The notes: a model not told the origin generated them from the letters alone. A stretch of 64,000 bases of DNA from Vibrio sinensis (GCF_003605645.1 NZ_QVMU01000001.1:124001-188000); one strand, 5' to 3'. Positions 45,364 to 55,063 are shown, counted from the stretch's first letter. Program-made: numbers and translations.

Positions 45364-45404
45364 TTTAATGGTTCTCTGGCTTCTGTCAATATAAGCACAA
45401 TTCA

Positions 45405-45418
45405 TGGGAATGTTCCCA
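45405..45418. promoter_or_regulatory. predicted TreR operator 2 (treB)
   Basis: TGGGAATGTTCCCA lies 46 bp before the treB start and 55 bp (about five helical turns) after operator 1. The spacing places both sites on the same face of the helix, which would suit looping by a LacI-family dimer of dimers. Confidence 0.8.
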
Positions 45419-45463
45419 TTTTAGTTCAATAACGTTTGAATTCCAATTAGGGTTGACAAAGTT

Positions 45464-46888
45464 ATGAGTAAGATAGCCAAGCAAGAAGTGGCGGATTTGA
45501 TCGAACTCGTGGGTGGAGTGAAAAATATCGCCGCTGTAAGTCATTGCTTAACGAGATTGCGTTTTGTATTGAATGATACGAAAAAAGCCGATATAGCCGG
45601 GCTTGAAGCGTTAGCGATGGTAAAGGGATGCTTTACAAACGCAGGTCAATTTCAAGTTGTGATTGGTACTGAAGTAGATGATGTATATAAAGTTTTGATT
45701 GATCTTACTGGAAAAAGTGAATCATCGAAAGAAGAATCGAAAAGTGTCGCTCGTCAAAATATGAATATTCTTGAACGTGGCATTTCTCATCTAGCTGAAA
45801 TATTTGTTCCTCTATTACCGGCGATTATTACAGGTGGTTTGATTCTTGGATTCAGAAATGTCATTGGTGACATAAAGATGTTTGATGGACAAACACTTGT
45901 CCAAATCAGTCAATTCTGGGCAACAGTACATAGTTTCCTTTGGCTCATCGGCGAAGCTATTTTCTTTTTCCTACCAGTTGGAGTGTGTTGGTCAACAGTA
46001 AAAAAACTTGGTGGTACGCCAATTTTAGGTATTACGCTTGGTATTACTTTAGTATCTCCTCAATTGATGAACGCTTATCTTATAGGTAAACAAGCTCCTG
46101 AAGTTTGGGATTTTGGCTTATTTGTAATCGAAAAAGTTGGTTATCAAGCACAGGTGATTCCGGCAATGTTAGCGGGTGTTGCGTTAGCCTTTATTGAAAA
46201 CAATCTGAAACGTATCGTTCCGTCTTATCTATATTTAGTCGTTGTGCCATTTATTTCAATTATTGTTTCAGTGATATTAGCACACTCTATTATTGGCCCA
46301 CTCGGACGTATGTTGGGAGATGGCGTTGCACTTGCAGCTAAAGCCGCCATGATGGGAGATTTTGCGATTATTGGATCTGTGATTTTCGGCTTTTTGTATG
46401 CTCCACTCGTGATAACTGGAATCCACCACACCTCTAATGCTATCGATTTACAATTGATGCAAGAGTTGGGAGGAACACCAATTTGGCCTCTTATAGCGTT
46501 ATCGAATATCGCTCAAGCTTCGGCCGTCGTAGGTATTATTCTGATAAGTAAGAAGCATGGTGAGAGAGATATTTCAGTACCAGCGGCAATCTCGGCTTAC
46601 CTCGGCGTTACGGAACCAGCCATGTATGGAATAAACTTAAAATATAAGTTTCCTATGCTAAGTGCAATGATAGGGTCAGCAGCGGCAGCAGCAATTTGTG
46701 GGTCGGTTGGTGTCATGGCAAACGGTATTGGTGTAGGTGGTTTACCTGGAATTTTGTCGATTCAGCCACAATATTGGAGTGTATATGCCATTGCAATGTT
46801 AGTTGCCATGGTTATCCCAGTCCTTTGTACGTTGTTCTTTTATAAGCGGGCACAAACGGCAGGTAAATTAGAAACAGTAACTGCGTAA
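45464..46888 (+). CDS. treB: PTS trehalose transporter subunit IIBC (TreB)
   Basis: 474 aa. The EIIB domain (about 1-85) carries the phosphorylated Cys 28 in VSHCLTRLRF. The EIIC domain of about ten helices follows, including GIHHTSNAID and ISAYLGVTEPAMYGIN. It imports trehalose as trehalose 6-phosphate. No EIIA domain is attached; as in E. coli, the glucose-type EIIA (Crr) encoded elsewhere would supply phosphate. Two TreR-type operators precede it. Confidence 0.93.
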   Translation: MSKIAKQEVADLIELVGGVKNIAAVSHCLTRLRFVLNDTKKADIAGLEALAMVKGCFTNAGQFQVVIGTEVDDVYKVLIDLTGKSESSKEESKSVARQNMNILERGISHLAEIFVPLLPAIITGGLILGFRNVIGDIKMFDGQTLVQISQFWATVHSFLWLIGEAIFFFLPVGVCWSTVKKLGGTPILGITLGITLVSPQLMNAYLIGKQAPEVWDFGLFVIEKVGYQAQVIPAMLAGVALAFIENNLKRIVPSYLYLVVVPFISIIVSVILAHSIIGPLGRMLGDGVALAAKAAMMGDFAIIGSVIFGFLYAPLVITGIHHTSNAIDLQLMQELGGTPIWPLIALSNIAQASAVVGIILISKKHGERDISVPAAISAYLGVTEPAMYGINLKYKFPMLSAMIGSAAAAAICGSVGVMANGIGVGGLPGILSIQPQYWSVYAIAMLVAMVIPVLCTLFFYKRAQTAGKLETVTA

Positions 46889-46896
46889 CTAAATTT

Positions 46897-46925
46897 CTCG
46901 CGGTAAACTAGACTGTTACCGCGAG
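46897..46925 (+). terminator. hairpin between treB and treC
   Basis: CTCGCGGTAA (46897-46906) pairs perfectly with TTACCGCGAG (46916-46925), followed by CTTTCTT. It may partly terminate or stabilise the treB transcript and so set the TreB:TreC ratio. Confidence 0.6.
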
Positions 46926-46967
46926 CTTTCTTGGGCCTAATGATGCCCATATAGGTAAGTGATAATA

Positions 46968-48647
46968 ATGACTACAACTACACAACAGCATTGGTGGAAA
47001 ACGGCCACTATTTACCAAATTTATCCTAAGAGCTTTTGTGATTCGACTAATAAAGGTACCGGCGATATTTTAGGTATAATTTCGAAGCTCGACTACCTGA
47101 AAAATTTGGGTATTGAGGCTATCTGGTTGACACCAATCTATCAATCACCAATGGTAGATAATGGTTACGATATTTCTGATTACTATACGATTAATGCTTT
47201 ATTCGGCACAATGGCAGATTTTGAACGGTTACTTGTAGAAGCACATCGGCGTGATATCCGAATTATTATGGATATAGTAGTTAATCATACTTCAACAGAG
47301 CATGCGTGGTTTCAATCTGCATTGGGTGACAAAAGCAGCCCTTATCGTGACTACTATATTTGGAAAGATCCCGTGAATGAAGGGGTTCCTAATAACTGGC
47401 AATCTAAATTTGGAGGTACTGCTTGGGCACTAGATGAAACGACGAATCAATATTATTTGCACCTGTTTGCTATTGAGCAAGCTGATTTAAATTGGGAGAA
47501 TCCAGTCGTACGCCAAGAAGTAGAAAATATCATTAGTTTTTGGGCAGAAAAAGGTGTAGATGGATTTCGTTTAGATGTGATTAATCTAATTTCAAAGCAG
47601 CAAGATTTTGCAAATGACACTAATGGCGATGGACGTCGTTTTTATACTGATGGCCCTCGTGTTCATGAGTATTTACAAGATATTAGTAAGAGAGTATTCC
47701 AAAAATACGGCAGTGTTACCGTAGGAGAAATGTCTTCTACTACTCTGGAACATTGTCAAAAATATTCATCATTAGATGGTAAAGAACTATCAATGGTGTT
47801 TAATTTTCATCATCTAAAAGTCGATTATCCAAATGCCGAAAAGTGGACTCAAGCCCCCTTTGATTTCATTGAGCTAAAGAGAGTATTCAATCACTGGCAA
47901 ACAGGACTAAGCGGTAACGGATGGGGCGCCCTATTTTGGTGTAACCATGATCAACCCCGCGTCGTCAGTCGTTTTGGTGATGATAAACGTTTTCGTATAG
48001 AATCAGCCAAGATGCTCGCAGCTTCTCTGCATATGATGCAGGGGACACCTTATATTTATCAAGGAGAAGAGCTTGGTATGACTAACCCGAATTATCAAGA
48101 TATTGAACAATATCGGGATGTAGAAAGTATCAATATATACGATATTATGGTGAATAAGCAGGGCGTTGGACATAATGAAATGATGGCCATTTTAGCTCGA
48201 AAATCACGAGATAATTCACGTTCTCCAATGCAGTGGGATAGTTCAGAGAACGCTGGGTTTTCTAAAGCAAAACCATGGTTGGAAGTCGCAAGTAATTACT
48301 TACATATAAATGCACAAACAGCTATTGCTGATGTAAATTCTGTATTTTACTTTTACAAACAGCTCATCGAACTTCGTAAAAATCTGTCGATAATTACTCA
48401 TGGTTCATTTTGTGACTTGTTACCGTTAGATAAACACTGCTATGTTTATTTGCGAGAAACAGCTACCCAACAACTTATTTCAATTAGTAACTATTATGCA
48501 GAGACCGTAAAATGCAAATTGCCAACGCAGATCTCGTGGGATAAATCCCAGTGTTTGTTAAGTAATTATAAACATGCATTCAAGGTAGAAGAGGAATCTG
48601 TACTATTAAAGCCGTATGAAACACGAATACTCCTTATAGATAAATAA
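46968..48647 (+). CDS. treC: trehalose-6-phosphate hydrolase TreC
   Basis: 559 aa, a GH13 alpha-glucosidase-type enzyme of the usual length. The (beta/alpha)8 motifs are DIVVNHTS, GFRLDVINL (nucleophile Asp), VGEMSS (acid/base Glu) and FWCNHDQPR. It hydrolyses trehalose 6-phosphate to glucose and glucose 6-phosphate in the cytoplasm. The frame begins at GTG 46959, but ATG 46968 has AGG at a better distance and gives MTTTTQQHWWK. Confidence 0.93.
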   Translation: MTTTTQQHWWKTATIYQIYPKSFCDSTNKGTGDILGIISKLDYLKNLGIEAIWLTPIYQSPMVDNGYDISDYYTINALFGTMADFERLLVEAHRRDIRIIMDIVVNHTSTEHAWFQSALGDKSSPYRDYYIWKDPVNEGVPNNWQSKFGGTAWALDETTNQYYLHLFAIEQADLNWENPVVRQEVENIISFWAEKGVDGFRLDVINLISKQQDFANDTNGDGRRFYTDGPRVHEYLQDISKRVFQKYGSVTVGEMSSTTLEHCQKYSSLDGKELSMVFNFHHLKVDYPNAEKWTQAPFDFIELKRVFNHWQTGLSGNGWGALFWCNHDQPRVVSRFGDDKRFRIESAKMLAASLHMMQGTPYIYQGEELGMTNPNYQDIEQYRDVESINIYDIMVNKQGVGHNEMMAILARKSRDNSRSPMQWDSSENAGFSKAKPWLEVASNYLHINAQTAIADVNSVFYFYKQLIELRKNLSIITHGSFCDLLPLDKHCYVYLRETATQQLISISNYYAETVKCKLPTQISWDKSQCLLSNYKHAFKVEEESVLLKPYETRILLIDK

Positions 48648-48745
48648 AGTGGCTTAATTATAAAGTTAGATATGTAGAACTTTCTCTATCTTGAAAATAG
48701 AGTGTGATAAAATATTTGTTATATAATTAACCAAAACCTCTTTTT

Positions 48746-48769
48746 AAAGACCTCGTTAATGAGGTCTTT
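48746..48769. terminator. terminator downstream of treC
   Basis: AAAGACCTC (48746-48754) pairs perfectly with GAGGTCTTT (48761-48769), with T-rich flanks on both sides. The rest of the 407-bp gap between treC and 49055 is AT-rich with no ORF, apart from the operator at 49021. Confidence 0.85.
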
Positions 48770-49020
48770 AGCATTTTTAGTAATTCTTAATTAGGTATAA
48801 AATTGAAATGCTTGTATTTCATGCATTATAACTAACATGGTTTCAATCTGTTTTGCTTATGTAAATCTACCATTATTATATGTAATATTTATTCTTTCGC
48901 AGTAGTTATCAACAAAAACATGGATTTAGAAATGCAAGAATAACATTATAGAGACTTCGGTCAATAAAATAGATTGATTTTGTTTAATATTACCTACTCT
49001 TATGTAATATTAAAACTTGC

Positions 49021-49034
49021 TGGGAATGTTCCCA
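49021..49034. promoter_or_regulatory. predicted TreR operator 3, in front of the secreted EEP-family gene
   Basis: TGGGAATGTTCCCA is identical over all 14 bases to operator 2 of treB (45405-45418). It ends 20 bp before the ATG at 49055. The terminator at 48746 separates this gene from treC, so it should have its own TreR-controlled promoter. Confidence 0.75.
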
Positions 49035-49054
49035 TTTCAAGGGTGAATGTTTAA

Positions 49055-49900
49055 ATGTGTAAAAAATATATGCTTAGTCTTGCATGCTTAGTGAGTTTTG
49101 TATCTTTTAATATTAATGCTGAATTGTTGAATAAGGTCTATGATGAGGTAAAACCTGAAATTAAAGTGGCGACATATAATATTGCTGGTGCTGCAAATGG
49201 ATTTAAGATTGATTTAAAAGAGACAGCAAAAACGATTAGATCTATGGATGTTGATTTTATTGCTCTGCAAGAGGTTGACGTAGATACAAATCGTAGTGGG
49301 AAAATAAATCAGGCAAAAATACTAGCTGATTTGACAGGTTATAATTACATTTATGGCAAGGCTATTGATTTTGATAATGGACAGTATGGCATGGCCGTTT
49401 TGTCTAAATATCCGATAAAACTACAGGAAATACAAAAATTACCATCAGATGACTATGAGCAGCGTATCGCGATGTATGTAAGTGCTAGCATTGACGGATT
49501 CGAAGAGCCAATAACATTCATAGCAACTCATCTTGATTGGCATGAAGATCCAACTGTACGCATGAAGCAGGTTAGAGCAATTAATGAGAAAGCTATTAAC
49601 ATTCGTGGCATTAAGTTTTTGTTAGGTGATTTCAATGATACGAAGAATTCCGTATTGTTTAATGAAATTATGCGCCATTGGGATTCACCAGCTACAAGTG
49701 ACGAAAGTGTCGATACTAGAACGTGGCCAGCTAATAACCCAGAAATTGGGATAGACTATATTTTTACGTCGAAGGCCCAAAAGTGGGATGTTAAAGAAGT
49801 ATTTATTCCAAATAAACCAAATGGTAGTTATAACAAAAACTGGAATGAGGTCAGCGATCATATTCCGGTGGTCCTTACTATGGATTTGCTTGAGCAATAA
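49055..49900 (+). CDS. secreted endonuclease/exonuclease/phosphatase-family protein
   Basis: 281 aa. A signal peptide (about 1-22, ending INA) leads into a complete EEP fold: VATYNIAG (near 39), IALQEVD with the metal-binding Glu, GMAVLSKYPI, ATHLDWHED, LGDFND and SDHIPVVL with the terminal Asp-His. Relatives include nucleases, sphingomyelinases, phosphoinositide phosphatases and uncharacterised secreted phosphodiesterases; the substrate is unknown. The perfect TreR-type operator 20 bp upstream suggests it is induced with trehalose use. It might release a trehalose-containing or phosphorylated compound outside the cell, which is speculation. Confidence 0.85.
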   Translation: MCKKYMLSLACLVSFVSFNINAELLNKVYDEVKPEIKVATYNIAGAANGFKIDLKETAKTIRSMDVDFIALQEVDVDTNRSGKINQAKILADLTGYNYIYGKAIDFDNGQYGMAVLSKYPIKLQEIQKLPSDDYEQRIAMYVSASIDGFEEPITFIATHLDWHEDPTVRMKQVRAINEKAINIRGIKFLLGDFNDTKNSVLFNEIMRHWDSPATSDESVDTRTWPANNPEIGIDYIFTSKAQKWDVKEVFIPNKPNGSYNKNWNEVSDHIPVVLTMDLLEQ

Positions 49901-50030
49901 CATGGTATTTATTAAGCTATATCTTCAGGATCTTTTGGTAAATTAAAAAATGTAACGACTATGGCACGATCGTCATTGAGTGCAATTTTTATTCATACTC
50001 CCATCTATCTTGTGCTACGTACTCTAAGTT

Positions 50031-50061
50031 ACGGACTTATTTTTGTTAGAAATAAGTCCGT
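50031..50061. terminator. 12-bp hairpin between convergent genes
   Basis: ACGGACTTATTT (50031-50042) pairs perfectly with AAATAAGTCCGT (50050-50061) around a 7-nt loop. It lies between the EEP gene and the convergent MFS gene and can serve both. Confidence 0.7.
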
Positions 50062-50114
50062 GATACTTAAACGCTAACTTTTTTGCGTAGTAGCATACAT
50101 AGCCTGAGGTGATT

Positions 50115-51446
50115 TTAAAAAATCATCAACTTCCTCTCCTTTAAATAGAAAGCAGCACTGATCGTGATAAATATAAACGCGAAATAGTAGACAAAAGAAG
50201 AGAGTGAAGCGATGAAGTCGACATGCTCTGCGATCTGTTGCTCGGTATAGTTTTGAGAAACCAACTTATAGTAGTAGGCGTATAAAATACCAATTAGCCC
50301 GTATCCGAGATTGAACATCAAGCCTTTAAAGCTCAGTACCGTTGCTCTATTGTGTGATTCTGTCTTTTTATTAAGGTGATAACTAATAAAAATGTTCATA
50401 GTCATAATAATAAAAATGAGCAGCAGAGCTGGCAGCACCCCGTAAATTGACCATCCGAGACTAATCCAATAGTAAGTCGCTATAGTTGCAATCCCCATGA
50501 CAGCAATAAATGGCTTCGGGGCCAGGCTTTCTGCGAGTCGACGGCTTTGTCCAGCCAAAATGATTTTGAGTAGACTGATCCCGGCACCAATAAAACCGAA
50601 ATAGATAATCGGGATATTAATCGCGAGATAATATTGGCTGCTCATCGTTAAAAACATTCGTGAGGTGTGCTCAAACAAACTGTAGTAAAGCAAAATAAAC
50701 AGCACATAAGGAGTAGAAAGTACCCACTTCCCCGTATTTAACGTTAGCTTAAGGCTGGAAACCGTTGTTGCCCATTTTGTGGTATTAGGTGGTAGTATCT
50801 TTTTCGCTTCTCGCATACTGAGTGCAGAGTAGATAGCAATCATTGCAACAATCAGGGTTGCAAAAACAGGAATGCGCATAATGTCTTGCGTGTTTTGTGG
50901 CGTTTCTAGTCCTAGAAAGTTGAACACGCTAGCCATAAAGTTAACGTCATACATAGCTGCACCAACTAAGGTGACAACAATGCCGACACTAGACGCAATA
51001 CGAAGCTGAATTTGTAAAACTCTCGGCCATAAATCTTCTTGACCTTGCTCTTTTAAGGTGTCGTATGCCAAGGCTTCATCTGCGCCGCTTGCTAAAGCCA
51101 TCGCCAAGCCGCTTAATATTCGGTTGACCAAAAATACACTGAACACCAACGTTGGGTTACCGGTAGGAACAACGGCTATCATTGCGATTTCAATAAACAT
51201 GACAATCGAAGAAAGCACGACGAGCTTTTTGCGACCTAATGTATCTGCAAATGCTCCTGAGGGAACTTCGGCAAGTACAATCGTGGCCGCCCAAACTACA
51301 TTGAGCATGGCGAATTGAGAAAGGGTTAAGCCATAATCTAAATAGAGTAGGGTGAAGATCGGGTAGTAAAAGCGCGCAAAGTAGCTACTTCGAAACATTA
51401 AGAAGTAACGGACATTGCGAATTTGTAGGATTTCTTTGAGCGTCAT
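50115..51446 (-). CDS. MFS transporter
   Basis: 443 aa with about 12 hydrophobic segments. The MFS signature between TM2 and TM3 reads GAFADTLGRKK. The N-terminal half contains VPSGAFAD and the loop LASGADEALAYDTL, typical of the drug/efflux-type MFS branch that includes many uncharacterised exporters. It forms a single-gene unit with the 400-bp region 51447-51847 upstream. The substrate is unknown. Confidence 0.82.
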   Translation of the reverse strand: MTLKEILQIRNVRYFLMFRSSYFARFYYPIFTLLYLDYGLTLSQFAMLNVVWAATIVLAEVPSGAFADTLGRKKLVVLSSIVMFIEIAMIAVVPTGNPTLVFSVFLVNRILSGLAMALASGADEALAYDTLKEQGQEDLWPRVLQIQLRIASSVGIVVTLVGAAMYDVNFMASVFNFLGLETPQNTQDIMRIPVFATLIVAMIAIYSALSMREAKKILPPNTTKWATTVSSLKLTLNTGKWVLSTPYVLFILLYYSLFEHTSRMFLTMSSQYYLAINIPIIYFGFIGAGISLLKIILAGQSRRLAESLAPKPFIAVMGIATIATYYWISLGWSIYGVLPALLLIFIIMTMNIFISYHLNKKTESHNRATVLSFKGLMFNLGYGLIGILYAYYYKLVSQNYTEQQIAEHVDFIASLSSFVYYFAFIFITISAAFYLKERKLMIF

Positions 51447-51847
51447 GAAATATTCAGTACATTGAATTATATAAGATTATGTATAACCGTTTTTTTGTCT
51501 GATAGTAATAGTTTAGTGATTTGAAATCAGAAGATTTTTGTAAAAAAGAACCGTTTTGGGGAGTGTGAGTATATTTGCTCCATTATTAATACGTGCAACA
51601 CAGAAATCCCTATTTTTTTACTCGCCCCGTTTTTCCTATTCCGTATCTATTCGCTTTCCATTTTTGAGTGAACCAATTTCAAAAATGCAATTTTAGCTTA
51701 CCCGCTTTAGATGGAAGTAGCGTTGACGGCTACGTTCGAGAAGCGCATCCTTTTAGGCCTGAGCAGAACAAAGTTTGCTACTTATTAATCGAGTAATCTG
51801 ACCGTGGTTGGTTCTGTGCAACGCATCTATTTGAATGGTAAAAATAA
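51447..51847. other. intergenic region without a recognisable gene
   Basis: It holds the promoter of the MFS gene on the minus strand and presumably that of the 63-residue ORF on the plus strand. I found no strong hairpin, repeat or small ORF with a ribosome binding site. Confidence 0.5.
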
Positions 51848-52039
51848 ATGAATAAAATTGTTATGTTAGTTATGGGGCTGCTTTTTACCACTCGATTGTT
51901 TGCTAGTATTGGACCTCATGTTACCCAACTTGAGCATGATGCACCTATTCTCATTCGCTCTGCACTCATCGTTGGCGTAGCGATTTACGTCGTCTGGGCA
52001 GCATTTAAATACCTTAAAAAGAACAAAGCTTCTAGTTAG
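51848..52039 (+). CDS. small membrane protein (63 aa), unknown
   Basis: 63 aa. An N-terminal hydrophobic segment (about 3-19, possibly a signal peptide) is followed by a second helix (about 37-54, IRSALIVGVAIYVVWAAF) and a Lys-rich tail (LKKNKASS). The composition is that of a real bitopic small membrane protein, but the upstream SD is weak. No family is recognised. It stands alone between the MFS gene and the secreted hydrolase. Confidence 0.5.
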   Translation: MNKIVMLVMGLLFTTRLFASIGPHVTQLEHDAPILIRSALIVGVAIYVVWAAFKYLKKNKASS

Positions 52040-52369
52040 ATCACTGCTATAAATAATACTATTCACACCAACAATACAATGGTGGTGTGTGTCCTTACAC
52101 TACTTGCTCTTTCAGTAAGTGTGAGTCCTAGCGACACTATTTAACATCACTATCGCAAATCACTGTCGCAAATTACCATCAAACACTATCCCTTTTATAT
52201 TTGTGACATCGCTGATGTGCTTAAGAAGCAAACGAATGGTGGAGTAATATTGTTGATCGCGATCACGTATCTGACGGCTACGTTACATGAATGGCAATTA
52301 TCATTGTGAACAACTTCGGTTTAGGAGTATTTATGCTCTATTAGTTAAACCGTATGAGGATAGTTCGTA
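52040..52369. other. 330-bp intergenic region
   Basis: Promoter region of the hydrolase gene. It contains a short near-repeat (ACTATCGCAAATC and ACTGTCGCAAATT, about 52150-52180). No ORF or terminator-like hairpin was found. Confidence 0.45.
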
Positions 52370-53233
52370 GTGAAATTAAAACATGTTATCGGTGCAAGCT
52401 TAGCGGTATTAAGTTGTCATGCTATTGCACAGGAGCAGCGTGTCGTTATCGATAATAGTATTGTTGGCATTCTTGAAACTCCGGAAGGGATGAATAAAGG
52501 ACCTGCCGTACTTATATTGCATGGTTTTATGGGCAATAAAAATGAACTTCAGATAGCAAATACTAATGAGGGTGTATTAGAGCGAGCAGCTGCAACATTG
52601 GCTCAAAACGGTATCGCGAGCCTGCGCATTGACTTTCAAGGTGCTGGCGAGAGTAGCGGTGAATTTAAAGACACGACGTTTAATCGCTTGATTGACAATG
52701 CTAATGTCTCTTTAGATTGGTTGCGCCACAATTCTCTGTACAAAGCGGAGTCATTGGGTTTATTAGGCTGGAGTCAAGGTGGGCTAGTCGCAAGTCACGT
52801 TGCTAGCGACAATGATGACGTGAAAACCACCGTACTTTGGACGCCAGTAACTCAGCCTTATATCACTTACTCTAAACTATTTGGTGCTCAGCTTATCGAT
52901 GAGGCTCTAGTTAGCGCTGATGATAAAGTTTTTCCTTTTACAACATCATGGGGTGTTGATGCGGAACTTCGTGCCCAGTTTTTCAAAGGCATTTTAAATA
53001 CGCAATCTCTCGCTGCAATTAGCCATTATGAGTCTCCGCTTTTAGTCATTATGGGCAAGAAAGATGATCTTGTTCTTGATGGTTCTGGTGAGGGTTGGGT
53101 GAAATACCACCCTGGTGAAACCAAACTAATTGAGTTTGATACTAACCATACTTGGGATGTTTTTACCGGTTCAACGACCTTAGATGAATTGGTGATGCCA
53201 GCAACGGTGCAGTGGTTTAACGAAAAGCTATAA
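52370..53233 (+). CDS. secreted alpha/beta hydrolase
   Basis: 287 aa. A signal peptide (about 1-20, ending AIA) precedes an alpha/beta-hydrolase fold. The oxyanion HGFMG is at 51-55, nucleophile Ser 135 lies in GWSQGG, the acid is in MGKKDDLV and the His in TNHTW. It resembles dienelactone-hydrolase/BAAT-type serine esterases acting in the periplasm or outside; the substrate is unknown. The start is GTG, with GAGGA 9 nt upstream. It appears monocistronic. Confidence 0.8.
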   Translation: MKLKHVIGASLAVLSCHAIAQEQRVVIDNSIVGILETPEGMNKGPAVLILHGFMGNKNELQIANTNEGVLERAAATLAQNGIASLRIDFQGAGESSGEFKDTTFNRLIDNANVSLDWLRHNSLYKAESLGLLGWSQGGLVASHVASDNDDVKTTVLWTPVTQPYITYSKLFGAQLIDEALVSADDKVFPFTTSWGVDAELRAQFFKGILNTQSLAAISHYESPLLVIMGKKDDLVLDGSGEGWVKYHPGETKLIEFDTNHTWDVFTGSTTLDELVMPATVQWFNEKL

Positions 53234-53775
53234 CTGTTAGGTTTGCCCCTCATGGTATGGAAGTGCTATGAGGGGGATAGCTTGGGGCATAGTAAAGTGT
53301 GTGATGTAAATCAAAGTAAATGATGTGTAATTTTTGGTAGAAAGACTCTTACTCGAACCCGTCATAGATAGTATTTCACAATTCGAAAATGTCCAGAATC
53401 GTTACAGTTGATAGCTTCTCGGTCGAAAGTACCTCTTTTCATTTGCTAGCGAGCATTTAAGTCGTATTTTCATCAATAAACTTTAACCGTTTGACCAGAG
53501 TGCGTTGCCCACTTTAGTTCTAAGAGACGCTATCAGTACTACAAGTATATTCAATGACGATAAAGCTTTGCCATTGTGGCGTTTTTTCCATTAATACATC
53601 TTGCCCTAACATACTGAAATAAAGTACATTTCACCCTTTGTCAACTGTTGATGCTTCATGTTGAAACTACTTGTTTGGTCAGAAGAGTATAGCAATCTCA
53701 ACAAGTGGCTTTATTCCTCTGTCTTACCCATGATGTGTCGCACTTATTATCTAAATTCGAGAGTGAATAGAGTGT
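53234..53775. other. 542-bp intergenic region
   Basis: A weak hairpin follows the hydrolase gene (CCCCTCAT at 53246-53253 with ATGAGGGG at 53268-53275, no T-tract). The remainder shows no ORF with an SD, no repeat and no recognisable operator. Confidence 0.45.
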
Positions 53776-54423
53776 ATGTTTAGCTCATTATCTAGAGTTG
53801 TGTGTGGGTTAGTCGCTGGTGCTATTTTTGGTTTTGTTTCGCCATACTTGCTGTTTTTATACTTAGATGCCACTGGTGTAGATGTGGTGGCCCATAGGCT
53901 AAGATCATACTTCTTTAATTATCATGTTGATCTATTTTATCCTGCTCTTACTGCCGTTGTGGGGAGTTGGTTTTGGTTAGCCATTCGCCTAAAAACCTTT
54001 CGCAGAGAAAAATACTACTTATCTAAAAGGCTTAATGGTTTAGAGAGCTTCTATCACTCAAAAGCAGTTTTTAGTCCAGTTGTCGTTCCTATAATGGCGC
54101 TTCCATTTGTGATTTTAGTAATATCTCATCTGCTCATTCCTGTTTTACCAATGAGAGCGGATCGAGCCCTCATGTATGGCGGTACTATTTTCGGCCGATG
54201 GGATGATTATTTGAACGATGCCGTTGCGATCTCAGGTTTGGTTCTAATTTGTATTTGGTCGTACTTATTCCATCTAATGGTTCGCTCAATGGGTTACTAT
54301 GGGCGTCTATTCATGGCCGTTGGTGTCTATTTTATGTTTTCTGCTTCTCATACATATTTGGTCACCCTATACTTTGATAGTTTCTATTGGTTTTTATCTG
54401 AATTTAGTCTATCTAGATTTTAA
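53776..54423 (+). CDS. integral membrane protein, unknown
   Basis: 215 aa with four to five predicted helices: about 5-30, 55-70, 105-130, 150-175 and 180-200. There is a basic loop (RLKTFRREKYYLSKRL) after the second. No conserved family motif is recognised. The upstream sequence has only a weak purine run before the ATG. A short terminator follows. Confidence 0.6.
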   Translation: MFSSLSRVVCGLVAGAIFGFVSPYLLFLYLDATGVDVVAHRLRSYFFNYHVDLFYPALTAVVGSWFWLAIRLKTFRREKYYLSKRLNGLESFYHSKAVFSPVVVPIMALPFVILVISHLLIPVLPMRADRALMYGGTIFGRWDDYLNDAVAISGLVLICIWSYLFHLMVRSMGYYGRLFMAVGVYFMFSASHTYLVTLYFDSFYWFLSEFSLSRF

Positions 54424-54439
54424 TAGATGAACAGAAAAT

Positions 54440-54462
54440 AAAAGGCGCTTTTAGCGTCTTTT
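54440..54462 (+). terminator. rho-independent terminator
   Basis: AAAAGGCGCT (54440-54449) pairs with AGCGTCTTTT (54453-54462), with one G-U pair, and ends in a T-run 17 bp after the membrane protein stop. Confidence 0.7.
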
Positions 54463-54660
54463 ATAATTTAGGCCCGGTCTCGTCCTGAATTTTCACCTAG
54501 AGTGATATTTATCTTGGGCTAATTGACATTGTTTTTAAACATTGCATTGTTCTAGAAACTTCTGCCCAAAAATGAGTTTTGTTAGTCTACTGTGCTGACT
54601 TTGGAGATAAAAAAGACATGCTAACTTGGGTACTCGATTAGCTTAAGTTAGAGGTTTTCT

Positions 54661-54867
54661 ATGAAGAAAGTATTGTGGGAAATGGTTTTTTCACTAATGT
54701 CGTTCGGCAGCATCGCCGTGATAATTGCTCCCAATGTACCTACTTTGTTTTACGTGCTTGGGTGGCTTTATATTATCCTAATGCTCTGTGCAGGTGTTTT
54801 CACACTATATTCTGAGCGAATTACAGCTTGGTGCGATAAAAAGTTGGGGAACACTAAGGATGAGTAA
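54661..54867 (+). CDS. small two-helix membrane protein (68 aa)
   Basis: 68 aa with two hydrophobic helices (about 5-24 and 28-50) and a charged tail (WCDKKLGNTKDE). AGAGG is well placed before the ATG, which supports real translation. No family is recognised and there is no close partner gene. Confidence 0.6.
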   Translation: MKKVLWEMVFSLMSFGSIAVIIAPNVPTLFYVLGWLYIILMLCAGVFTLYSERITAWCDKKLGNTKDE

Positions 54868-55063
54868 TTAGGATGAATCACTTACCCATGATTTAAAAAT
54901 TCAGCAGTCAGTAATGTGCGAATTGCACTTTGCTGACTGAGAAGTCGATGCTCCAAAGTTTGTTACGCCTTTAAATACGTTACAGATAGTCGGCTATTTT
55001 CTCTATTCAAAAAGTAATAGCATTGCTGTATGTTCCGCTTATGTACTAATGTGCATCTTATTA
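54868..55063. other. intergenic region preceding the hairpin element
   Basis: No gene is supported. A minus-strand frame (54963-55193) crosses the structured element and is treated as spurious. The gap continues to 55498. After the hairpins (55178-55498) I see only low-complexity sequence and no ORF with an SD. Confidence 0.45.
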
